A stretch of 64,000 nucleotides of DNA from Megamerina dolium (taxonomy: Eukaryota > Arthropoda > Insecta > Diptera > Megamerinidae), in the NCBI GenBank assembly GCA_963854835.1, contig OY978526.1, positions 21,606,334 through 21,670,333 of the forward strand. The letters run 5' to 3'. The translations under genes and the position numbers were made by a program. Below are positions 35,851-46,339 of this stretch, one piece after another. The notes beneath the pieces are model-generated. The model was not told the origin of the DNA, did not search any database, and was given only the letters and a program-made list of their open reading frames with translations. Position 1 is the stretch's first letter. Each line of letters opens with the position of its first letter.

Positions 35851-36690
35851 TTATAACATAAATGACCTAATTATCATGGTGCTGGCGCATGCCGACGATA
35901 TTGACAAAATCGGTATCAATTCGAAAGCAGTCAGTGCAGCATTCTCTGAATTGGAACGAGACTCACGTCGAATGAGTCTTACGGTGAACAAGGGCAAGAC
36001 GAAGTACCTAGTGTCTACAAACAAAGAGTACCGGCGTCTTGGACAACGCGTCACTGTTACATAATTACACTTTTGAGGTGGCGAAGGACTTCGTCTATAT
36101 TGGAACCAGCATCAACAACTGTAATGACGTCAGCCTGAAGATCATGCGTAGGATAACTCTTGCTAACAGTTGTTACTTTGGGCTGAGTAAGCAATAGAGT
36201 AGTCGAGTCCGCTTTCGAAGATCGAAAATCACACGCCACAAGTCCCTCATTATTCCTGTCTTAACATATGGCGCAGAAGCGTGGACAATTTCCATCACGG
36301 ATGAGAGGATGCTTGGAGTTTTCGAGAGAAAAGTTCTGCGCAGGATCTTTGGACCGATTTTCCGTTGATGGCGAGTACAATGATGAGCTGTAGAGCTCAT
36401 ACGTTGACATTGACATAGTCAAGCGATGCGCTGGTTGGGTCATGTCGAGCGAATGGAAGAAGACACTCCAGCGAAGATGGTATTTAATTCGGTACCCGTT
36501 GGAGGACGCAGAATAAGAGGAAGATCAAACCTCCGTTGGAAGAACCAAGTGTTGGGTAAGCTCACGGCGCTTGGAATATCCAATTGGCACCAGCATGCGA
36601 AGAACAGAGAAGACTTGCGCCGCATTATATGTTCGGCCTAAGCCGATCTTCGGCTGTTATGGCCACATAAGAAGAAGAAGAAGAAATGAC
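35850..36690 (+). pseudogene. Non-LTR retrotransposon reverse transcriptase, 3' part
   Basis: The plus strand reads LAHADDIDKIG (degenerate YADD catalytic box), SAAFSELERDSRRM, LTVNKGKTKYL, then in shifted frames NYTFEVAK, ITLANSCYFGL, PVLTYGAEAWT, LGVFERKVLRRIFGP, RWLGHVERMEEDTPAKMVF, RGRSNLRWKNQV. It ends near 36650 with GAAGAA-rich sequence (36670-36686) that looks like the tail. The order is that of the RT thumb and C-terminal region of a common fly LINE. Stops and frameshifts near 36063, 36195 and 36365 make it inactive. The endonuclease piece at 39.9-40.2 kb is of the same general class but in opposite orientation. Confidence 0.88.
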
Positions 36691-37034
36691 TTAGCCTCTC
36701 ATTATCAGTAATTTATATTAGCAACTTCCTAATTTTAATAAGAATTACAACTGGATCACTAGAAAATAATATAATGGGCATCGTTCTGGCCTACATGCGC
36801 CCTCTCCATATAAACTATTCGATGGACGACATTTATGAGAACTCTCTTTAAACATTTCGATCAATATTTGAGCTCAATAATTATCTATGTATAATTCACA
36901 TAGGCTTTAGCATTGACTTGGCCACAAAGAAAAAAACCTAGAAGTGTTTATTCGCGCCAGCGCGACTACTAGCCAAATGAGTGAATATTTTATTTGGATT
37001 TTTGCGCCTTCTTGGTGAGAGCACATAACAATAC

Positions 37035-37300
37035 AAGTCTATTTTTCAGAATTCGGGCCAAAATTGCACGATACAGCTCGGAATCAATACCAATGGTTTT
37101 GCCTCTTACGATCTTTTAAAACGATGCCTCAATGGTGCCTCCGACTCATAGTCTCCAATGTAAGGTGACTTTTTTGTGGATGCAATGATTTCTCTTCGAA
37201 GGCATATGGATTTTCCGAGCACTATATTCTACAATTTTGAAAATGACACAACTCATGTCACATCATTTGCCCAAGACTTTCGCGCAACGCTTTCTTAGAA
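37035..37300 (-). pseudogene. Rosa-like (DD41D-type) transposase remnant
   Basis: On the minus strand a damaged frame reads RNHCIHKKVTLHW, then a GGTIEASF-like block and ELYRAILA. This matches ETPLHPQKVTVW, GGVIGPYFF and ERYRAML of the copy at 26.4-27.3 kb. The nucleotide string TTTTTGTGGATGCAATGAT (37169-37187) also aligns with TTTTTGCGGATGCAACGGT there. No ends are visible. Confidence 0.6.
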
Positions 37301-37999
37301 AATTGTTCATGGACATTTTTTACTGACGCAAAAATTGCAAACAATTTGCTAACATGCTGAGTCTGAATTTACAGAAATTTTTGCTCATTAAAGAAAAAAA
37401 AAAAAAAACATTACGAGAATACCTGTCAAAAACAAAAGTAATTTTTTTTTTTTTGATTATTTAAAAATGACATTTTTTTTTTTGTCGAAAACAGCATGAT
37501 TATCAAAATTATGAAAATTAATTCGCAACAATGATGATGACTATGGAAGCAAAAAATGCTATGAATTTACGTAAACTTTTGCGCACAGTTATGTTCAAAA
37601 TAATATGTCAATAAAAAAAAATATTTTTCCTTGCCTATGGATACAAAATTGGCTATTTTCATTTATACCACTTGTAGTTAGAGTACGATATGTTTAAAAA
37701 TTATTGTTGTTATTATTATTGCTTAACTAACGTTTTATATTCATATATATGACTATATGGTATTTTTTTTTTTATTCGATTTAAATATGTTTATGTATTT
37801 CAGCGTACTCTTTAGACCATTTTGTATAGACTGTTGCTTCTTTTTCCTAGTATTAACTACATATTATTGTCTCATCTCTGACTTTATTAGCCATTACCAT
37901 TGTTGGTGTTTTTTCTTTTTCCAAACACTGAATTTCTATATAGATACCATCAATTTAGTATTCATATTCTCACTCGTACAATATGTTTATAACATTCAA

Positions 38000-38391
38000 A
38001 GGGTGATTCAAAAATACCACACCTATTTGCCTTTTTAAATAAAACGCAACGATAGATTGAAATGGGTCACATTGCCTCAGGAATGAAAACCATATATTGT
38101 CCTCATTGATTTGCCAAATAATATGGCCTGGGAATTTTCTTTTCAGGCAATATATGACTAGTCGCATATTTCTGTTCAGACCACATATTGCTGTCAACCC
38201 CATGTGGGCTATACGATCATTATCGATATATGACTCAGTCAGCAAAACCAGTATTTGCATACAAAATAATTCAATCATCTCTTTAGACTGCATTTACAAA
38301 GTTAGCAGATGGCAATTGTAAAAAAAAAAAAAAAAAAAAAATTCTCAAAAATTATAACTGTTCAGGTTTTATATTACCATTGAACCACCCT
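38000..38391. mobile_element. Possible MITE with AGGGTG-type inverted ends
   Basis: The left end reads AGGGTGATTCAAAAATACC and the right end, on the other strand, AGGGTGGTTCAATGGTAAT. Both continue with an ACC shortly after, so the ends form an imperfect inverted repeat about 390 bases apart. The interior has a 107-codon minus-strand frame without any recognisable domain. No clear target duplication was seen, so the identity is tentative. Confidence 0.45.
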
Positions 38392-38859
38392 ATAATATAT
38401 GTTCACACTGTTTTATTGTCGATTTTTTTTTTTTTTTCTTTCATTCGCGATTTTATATTTATGTGTGTGTGTGTGTATGGAGTTTCAGTTTACGGTTACT
38501 TTCTTGTAACTACATGAAGTACTGTGAGATTGTTTAAGTTTATTTCCTGCTTTAAGTCACAGTAGGTACATACCATACAGTTATGGTAAAAATAATAATT
38601 GTCAAACTGCTACTGTTTGTATTATGTTTTCCATTCACGGCGCATTGTTGGTTTTATTTTTTCGCTTCAATATTATTTGATTTATCCACTAGGGTTTAGC
38701 AATTGTATCGTTTCAGAAGTGAAATTAAAAAAAATCACTTGGAAATCACTAGAAATCTGAATTTGAATTTGGTTTTGAATTTTTAGTAAATTTAGGATGG
38801 TATTTTGATCTATGAATTTACGAACATTAGTTGTTAAATGTTCAGCACTCGTATTAAAT

Positions 38860-39010
38860 CACATGATCTCTTGAAGCTCTGTTGACATAGTCAAATCTTG
38901 AAATAACTCACCCCGAGAACTTCTTTTGCAAATAGAGCCTGAATGAGATGTGTTTTGTGGCTTATAACACCGTCTTATTAAAACCACATATCCAGATACA
39001 TATTTTCAAT
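38860..39010 (-). pseudogene. Second rosa-like transposase remnant
   Basis: The plus-strand string 'AACACCGTCTTATTAAAACC' (38968-38987) aligns with 'GGCACCGTCTTGTGTTGAAACC' of the 26.4-kb copy, which encodes the second catalytic Asp block. On the minus strand the fragment runs toward FKRSCDL, matching PPRSCDLTPLD. The short length and decay keep confidence modest. Confidence 0.5.
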
Positions 39011-39307
39011 TTTGGGCCAAAAAAAAAAGAGGACTCTCATACTCCCTATCATCGTTTACAATTGGACAGTCTAGAGACGATCTTAGAACGCTATCAGATC
39101 AAACTATTCACCAAATAGTCAATTTTACTGGGAGCATTGAACTTCGTGAGATATTTCTGGATTATAAATTTACCATATACAACAATTATACTTTTTTGCG
39201 TATGCATTGTGTGAAAAATTGTAAAAGAAATTTGAATTACGTCTGGTAACTCCTTCTTTTTTGAGGGACTTAATAAATAACAGGAAGAGACGAAATTTGA
39301 CCTATCT

Positions 39308-39319
39308 CTGGGATTCCAA
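39308..39319. repeat. Target-site duplication, left of SINE copy e
   Basis: CTGGGATTCCAA at 39308-39319 is repeated exactly at 39694-39705, bracketing the SINE. Confidence 0.9.
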
Positions 39320-39693
39320 TGGGTGGCGTATCTCAGTGGTTAGTGCGTTGGCCTTCTGATCTGTAGGTCGTGGATTCAATCCCCGGCTAAAGCACAAAAA
39401 AAGTTTATATTGAAAATATTATTCTTTCGATCGGTACCCACTGTTCGGCAAGAATTGGCAATTTTTCCGACAGTGACAATGCCCCAAAAGTGCTTCTTAA
39501 AAGAGTTAACGTGGTGTCACAAGGGTTCTGCCGTTCGGAACCGGCTAATATAAGTAGGTCCCTACTAATGCTGTCCAAATTTAACACGCACAACAGTATT
39601 GGAAGAGAAGCTCGGTGGTATCACAATGGGCTTTTCTGGCCTAAGTATGTCCTCTCAAAGAGAGAACAGCCACATAACCTAACCTAACCTAAC
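39320..39693 (+). mobile_element. tRNA-derived SINE, copy e (full length, reference copy)
   Basis: A 374-bp element flanked by a perfect 12-bp target duplication. The head folds on paper like a tRNA: A box TCTCAGTGGTTAGTGCGTT (39331-39349) and B box GGTCGTGGATTCAATCCC (39367-39384), the internal Pol III promoter. The body carries CGACAGTGACAATGCC, TCTGCCGTTCGGAACCGG, CTGTCCAAATTTAAC and GGTATCACAATGGGC. The 3' end is a run of AACCT units (39676-39695), which is the TTAGG motif on the other strand. No protein is encoded; mobilisation would need a partner LINE. Six copies of the family are found in this window. Confidence 0.95.
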
Positions 39694-39705
39694 CTGGGAT
39701 TCCAA
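39694..39705. repeat. Target-site duplication, right of SINE copy e
   Basis: Exact repeat of the 12 bases at 39308-39319. Its first bases CT could also belong to the AACCT tail, so the duplication is 10-12 bases. Confidence 0.9.
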
Positions 39706-39899
39706 AATCCACCCAAACATAGTATACCGATAATATTGTATATTTCTAGTATAACTGAAATTATGGCGAATGGTAAAATTATTCCATTTCGAGATATCGC
39801 GTAATTATAAGGTTAAACATTTCGGAAATATTTGATTGGGTCTTGAGAAATCAGATTAAAATTCTTGTTTTGTTTTTATGAGATTTGATTGAATAACAT

Positions 39900-40215
39900 G
39901 CCACCAATAACGAGATTATAGTTAGAGCAACACTCAGTGAACATCTCGTCGTTCTCAGTACGTGTTCCCAAGCAGTGCTGACACATCGTCCCTTTCGAGA
40001 CCCATATTGCGTTGGCCAACCTGCGCATTCATATCGCCCATTAAGACTTTCAAGACGTCATGACGTTCAATAGACTGCTGTAAAACGCATCCTTAATTAT
40101 GAAATCTGCGACATACGTCGGTGCGTAGCATTGGACTATGGTCATATGCCGTGCTCTTGTACGCAGTCTCACCGAGATGATCCTATGGGAGTGTCTTTCC
40201 ATTCTATAAGAGCAG
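39900..40215 (-). pseudogene. LINE apurinic-like endonuclease fragment
   Basis: On the minus strand, across frameshifts, the sequence reads MTIVQCYAPTYVADFI, KDAFYSSL, then KVLMGDMNAQVGQ, ENDEMFTEC and NYNLVIGG. The GDMNAQVG box carries the catalytic Asp/Asn pair of LINE endonucleases, and TIVQCYAPT is the usual strand before it. About 100 residues remain. The reverse transcriptase part is absent here. Confidence 0.85.
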
Positions 40216-40919
40216 CTGCAGCGAAAAAAAATGAGATTTTAACCCAAAATACGCGTGGTTCTAGACTCCCAGAGACTACATGAATTTTTAGAATAATGTC
40301 GAAAAATGATTTATTACTTTTTCGGCATTATTGAAATAAAAAAAGAAATGAAATTATTTCGAATCAAAAAATTCTGTTGTAAATATTTCGGTATTATTGC
40401 AAAAAAAGATTGGCTTCCACATTTTGTTTCTATTTAATTTTTTTTTTTTTCAATAATTTCGAACAAGAAATTTAGATGCTAATGTTGGTCATTTTCTTGC
40501 AATAATACTAAAATTTTTTTTATAATTTCTTCGACTTTATTAACAAAAAAAAAAAAAAAAAAAAGAAAAAGATATAATATCGATCAAAAAATTGCTATTT
40601 TATTGTTTAGCTATTATTGAAAAATGTTTGGTCACCGTACAAGTGCTTTTTCGACATTATTGCAAAACTAAGTGAAATAGTGTCGAACTAAAAATTGAAA
40701 TTGCAATGAAGTCGAACAATTTTTTTTGGCACTCTTTGAAAAAAAAAACAATTAAATAATATCGAACAAAAAATTGGTATTTAAATATTTCGATAATATT
40801 GCAAAAATTTTGTTGGCTTCCGTGCATGCTGCTATTTCGACATGAACAATCAAAACAAATGAATTAATGTCGGTCAAAATATTGAAGTATTTAGATGCAA
40901 TAATGTCGAATAACTGTTA

Positions 40920-40961
<42 letters not shown>

Positions 40962-41040
40962 AAAGGTGACAGGAAATAATGTTGGGAAATTTTTGCAATA
41001 ATATCGAAATATTTTTTTTTTTTTTTGTAATCATATTAAT
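40215..41040. repeat. AT-rich repeat family with AATAATGTCGAA motif
   Basis: The core AATAATGTCGAA or its reverse complement and variants (ATTATTGCAAAA, AATATCGAACAAAAAATT) recur many times between 40280 and 41030, spaced by poly-A runs. One run of 36 A residues lies at 40921-40956. The same core recurs at 50.3-50.5 kb. It is not a simple microsatellite, as the spacers vary. No coding content is seen. Confidence 0.65.
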
Positions 41041-41149
41041 GCAGATATTAAAAGCAGAATACATCTAAGAAGACTGTGATTTTTGATGAAGCCAATATTA
41101 ATAAATTTTTGCCACCAACTGTGCATAGTTGAATTACGTTACAACTCCA

Positions 41150-42300
41150 TTATTATTATTATTATTATTATGAGTATGTCCGTTGCTTTTGTGTTGCTTA
41201 CAATGTGAAGTTTCTTGAATTGGAACTTGTTGTTGTTGTTGTTGTTGTTTTTGTTTATATTGTTTGGTCTTCTTGAACTTGGTATTATGAGCTGTTGTTT
41301 TTCTTTTGTTGTATTTTTTTTTTTCTCCATACATGTTTTTAACACATTTCAGCTGATGTGTTGTTACTGCTGCTGCCTTCTTTATTGTGTTGATTGTGTT
41401 TTGTTTTTTTTCCCCTCTCTCTCTCATTTATTTTCTCTATCACCACAATTTATATTCATCAATTCACAGACAGACGGACAGATGCACACTCTCAACATAC
41501 CACATATTCAAATGGTTGGTGGCTGGCTTAATGTGTACAATAGTTGCTATACAAAATTTATTTTGTTGCTTTTTTTTTTTTGTTTTTTTTTTTTTTTTGG
41601 TTTAGATCTGTTACTCTGACTATTCATAATCCCCCAAAACATGTGTACACTCGCATTCACATTACATCGCGCACTTAACAATAATCAATGGCATTTGTTA
41701 TGCTTGATTTTTTTTTTTCTTACTTTATTCATACGATTATGGTAGATGTAAGAAATTCCTTCAAAATGGTAACGATGGTCGTTGTTGTTGTTGTTGCTGC
41801 TGCTGCTGCTGTTGTTATAGCATAGATTAAGCGAAACTAAAAGGTAATCTTATTTTAAATTATTTCTCTTTCTTCACTGTGATGATGTTTCTCTGATACA
41901 TTTTGATGACGATAATGATGGTGGAATTTATAAGAAACACACAACAACAACACAGAAATCATACAGAAAACGTACAAACAGAATAAAAATAATAAAAATT
42001 GATTTTGATTTGTGCAAATTGATTGTGATGAGTGAATTGAACATTGAAAATTCAATTGGGTAAAGATTTCATGTTGTTATTTGTGAGTTCATTGATGTTT
42101 GTTACTTGATCAAATTACCCACGACCATGGTGGTAATACTAGATGTATCCATTATAGGCACAAACATAGAGGAGTTGTAGTGAACAATTAAATTTTGAGT
42201 TGCTTTTGATATGAATACCAACTTACCTTAGGATAGTTCTTCATATATGCGTGAAATTAGAATCATAGCATTGAACTCCACTCAAATTACTGCTTTCAAT
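41150..42300. other. Microsatellite-rich non-coding stretch
   Basis: ATT run near 41151-41170, TTG runs near 41229-41249 and 41780-41800, GCT run near 41800-41812, several poly-T runs. No gene is recognised. Confidence 0.45.
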
Positions 42301-42314
42301 AGCATTCAATATGA

Positions 42315-42338
42315 CCCCCCCCCCCCCCCCCCCCCCCC
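42315..42338 (+). repeat. Pure poly-C tract of 24
   Basis: Twenty-four consecutive C residues in a strongly AT-rich setting. Such a tract could form an i-motif, with a G-quadruplex on the opposite strand. The exact length in the genome may be affected by sequencing slippage. Confidence 0.9.
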
Positions 42339-42344
42339 ATACAC

Positions 42345-43145
42345 ATTATTTATTAATAAAGAAAAAAGTCACAGAAGTGTGCGTGTTTTAATGTCACAGC
42401 ATATAATATGTAATTCTTGAAATGTAACATTTCATTTTTCATTGAAATTATGTTTATTACTTATTCTCTCATTTACATGTGAATATATATTACTCACATG
42501 CTAACTTCCCATATGGTTCCAAGGGTGTACTTGATGTGGCAAAAAAAAAAAAAAAACTATAGAAATTGTTTGACGTATAATTGTTAACATAGCACACAGC
42601 ATCTATTATTATTACTACAATATTAATTTATTTGAAGAATTTCTATTGATAAAAATGTGCAATAATCGAAAATCGGGTGGTTGAAGACATGTTATTTTCT
42701 TTTGATTAAATATCTTAAATAAACCCACAGCTGCTCGTAAGTAGTGAAATATATGACAGGCTTTATTTTTCTGCATACTTCCTATTGTTACCCCAAAGTG
42801 GCAAATAACACCACAGCTGCTTATGAGTCGCCTCCAGAGTACTCGTAGTAAAATCTATGATTGGCTCACCTAAAAACATCACAAAGTCGACAAATATTCT
42901 CATCAATTGTCAGGAATTGCTTCTAGATTGTTGAAATGTCTTGATCGATCCATTAATTGCACTAGTCGATGCACAAAACAATATTCATAGAAGCAAGTAT
43001 TCTTTTGAATTCAAAATAAATTTATATTATTATAGTTGACACGCTCACGTCGAATAATATTCATGGATAACGAACAACCCAAGTTATGAGCAATTATGTG
43101 AAATTACTAAAACATTTCAAATTTACTGCATTTTTAACTAAAAAT
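42345..43145. other. AT-rich non-coding stretch
   Basis: No gene or known repeat is recognised. Confidence 0.4.
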
Positions 43146-43149
43146 TGAC

Positions 43150-44345
43150 AAATAACCTTATAGCTCCCCAAGAATACCCTCTAGGGAGGTGCAATGTAAG
43201 ATCGATCTCCAGTAATTTTGAATGCACAAGATTTTTTCGAAACATTCATGTACCTCCCATCTCAGCGACTTAAGAGGAATCCCCTTCAGAACTGATATTA
43301 TTTATTAAATATCCTCCCGCCACTCCCAGGATACCTCTAAAGTGGTAGAAGGTATCATCGAACCTGATTAAGTTTTCTTTTTTTAATAATTTTTCTAAAT
43401 CTCAGCTCCTTCTGCAGACTCCCCTAAAAAATTGAAATTTATGAAAAGTATGGTGAAAAGTATGGCCGACCATCATAAATATTTCTTCCGCAACATTTTA
43501 TCGGAACATTCTTGACCCCTATCTCAGCCCCTTAGGAGAAGTTCCCTATAAAATTGACATTTTTGGTCAAATTTGCTCCTGTCACTGCCAAAATGTCTCT
43601 AAAGGAGTGAAAAGTATGGTCGACCTACATTAATTTTTCTTTCCGCGACATTTTTTAGGAATATACTTAACCCATATGTCAGCTTCTTAGGCGGACTTCC
43701 CCACAAAATTGACTTTATTGATCAAATTTTCTCCTGTCACTCCCAGGATGCCTCCAAGGAGGTGAAAGCTGTGGCCGACCATCATTAATTTTTCTTTCGC
43801 GACATTTTTTCAGAACATGCTTAATCTCTATCTCATCCCCTTAGGCGAAATTCCATATAAAATCGACATTTTTGGTCAAATTTGCTTCTGTCACTGCCAA
43901 AATGTCTCTAAAGGAGTGGAAAGTAAGGTCGACCTTCATTAATTTTTTTTCCGCGACATTTTTTAGGAACATACTTAACCCATATCTCAGCTTCTTAGGC
44001 GGACTTCTCTACAAAATTGACATTTATGTTCAGATTTACACCCGCTACTGCCAGGATGCCTCCAAGGGGATGAAAGGTATGGCCGACCATCGTTAATTTT
44101 TCTTCCGGAACATTTTTTTTTTTTCCTATATTAGCTCCTTAGGCGGACTTCCCTAGAAAATTGACATTTTTGATCAAATATGTTGCTGTAACTCCCAGGA
44201 TGCCTCCAGAGGGATCAACTATATCAACGACTTCTATTCATTTTTACTCCCCAACATTTTTGCTCAACATACTTATTCTCTTTATCCAAGTTTTAGGGGG
44301 TTTGCCCTACAAAAATCAATGGGTGTCGATAATCAATTTTATCAA
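43150..44345 (+). repeat. Satellite family D, main array (about 154-bp unit)
   Basis: The phrase CATTAATTTTT or a variant begins near 43628, 43783, 43937 and 44091, giving spacings of 154-155. Each unit reads GCCTCCAAGG, GTATGGCCGACC, ATTAATTTTTCTTCCG, GACATTTTTTAGGAACATAC, then TTAGGCGGACTTCCC, AAAATTGAC. About seven to eight units are present, diverging at both ends. The family recurs at 1-420, 10.4-10.9 and 63.1-64 kb. Short open frames within it are artefacts. Confidence 0.85.
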
Positions 44346-44349
44346 AAAC

Positions 44350-46335
44350 GACTTTTAGCCAGTTGAGGGTTTATTTCTTGATTTATCTTACATTTTTTTA
44401 AAATCTTTTCCCCCGAGTCGGCACCATTTAACCACACATCACGCATTTGTTGGCAGAACTTGAAAAATTAAGGAGGTGCTGCGAATCGCAAAGCGAAGAA
44501 GTTCATTTGCCATGAGATCCAATTCACTAAGCTCGCAATTTTGTCCATATTTTTTTATAGCACGTGCGTTAACTTAAGATGCATAACAAATCTGATTAGT
44601 TTTCTATTTGTTTTTATGTGGATTCCATAACAAATCTCACATTAAACTTTCACAAATGGTTCTCAACAATTTCCTATGAGTAATCTTTTATGTACCTGTT
44701 ATCAAAGTATTGTCGTAAAAGAATCTTTAACTAATCTAGTAATTATCTACCCATTCATGACCAGAATTACAATTGCCGTGTAGCGAATGATTTGTTACTT
44801 CAATTTTATCGCAATTGTTCTAAGTAAGTGTTGTACCCGCAAAAATCCAACTTATTCTAACCTGCTTAGACACAAAAACAAATAAATATTGTTTCATTAA
44901 TGTGCGAATGATGGAAGGAGGATTAAAGTAGATGGAATTAAGTGCCACTGTACGAATCGACAAAACCCTAACTCATTTGCAATGTAACTAAAAGCTGTAC
45001 TGTTACTTTGATGATGGTCAACAAAGCATAACAAACAATGTAGTTACATTACACTCACATATAATACCAACTACTTCAAAATTTATTTCTTCTCTGTGAT
45101 GAAATTGACGTTTGTATATTTCAAAAAATGGAAACAATTCAATAATGACGTCAAATACATACATAGAAGAGTCGAAATAAAACTTTGTAGCAACAAAATA
45201 CAGCGAAGATGACATAAAGTAATATCTCAGAAAAGAAATCAGCAACTATGAAGGAATCCTAGGCATATGTAGGTACAATATTTAAACAAAGACATTTATT
45301 TGGTGGTTGGTTGGTTAGTTGGTGGTCTCTTGACTGATGATGAAAATGAAATGCCAAACAATAATAACTGAATTTAATGTCTAACCTATCGTCTTCTTTT
45401 CTGTGATGCTTCTTCTTCATATTTTGTTATTACTTCTCCTTTGCTATTGTTGTTGCTATATTGTTGTTATTACATTTCTACACGGTCCCAAGAGTTTAGC
45501 GGTCAAGAAACTTTTCTTTTAATGGGTTTCATATTTCAACATACATATATAGTATATATTATAGCATATACCTACGTAAAGTTGGTGATTTCATGGCATG
45601 TCATGACGCGCTATTTTCTCAACTGCTCACAATGTGAATAAAGATGATGATGATAATGATGATGATTTTTCGTTCATTGCTTCACTATATTGTATTTTTC
45701 TGTATTACTTTTTTTTATTTCTATTTAACCATGTTTAATTTTCTTTCGAAATAAATAAAAATTTAAAAACTTATGAATATTAGAGCGCCCTACGCAATAA
45801 GTGTCATTTGTTATTTATTTATTTTATGATGATTCATAAAGGGCTTCGGATTTCGAATTTCTATGAATTTCTTGTTCTTATTTCGCTATATATATTATTC
45901 GAAATTTTCCAAAAACTTTATTATTTAATTTCCAACATTCTTTGACTAATTGATGGGTCAAAAATTGTGTATCATACAAATATTCAATTTTTAGAGAATT
46001 TCCTTAATCGATAAACCTCACAAATGTTTATAGGTAAAAGAGTAATATTTTGGTAATCATAATAAAATAAATCAAAGCTCATGTTTAGTTGGTAACACCT
46101 GTTTTTTTTTTTTTTTGTATATGTGGCATAAGGTGTCTTAACGTATACACTCATGTGTACATGGAAATATGGTATAATGAGCAAAAATTGGAACTTGTAT
46201 GTTCAGTATTATGGGTCATCGACCCATATTCATGTAGATGAGATATAATTATAAACAATTCATATATACATATATATATATGATACATAGAAGTGCGATA
46301 CATTTTGTATACAGTGTATACTATAAAGAAGGTTT
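44350..46335. other. Non-coding stretch
   Basis: No gene is recognised. A GAT run lies near 45643-45665. Confidence 0.4.
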
Positions 46336-46339
46336 TTTT

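Noticed and set aside
39671..39695. Telomere repeat (TTAGG)n
   Set aside because: Only three to four units, located at the 3' end of a SINE and repeated in the same place in another copy.
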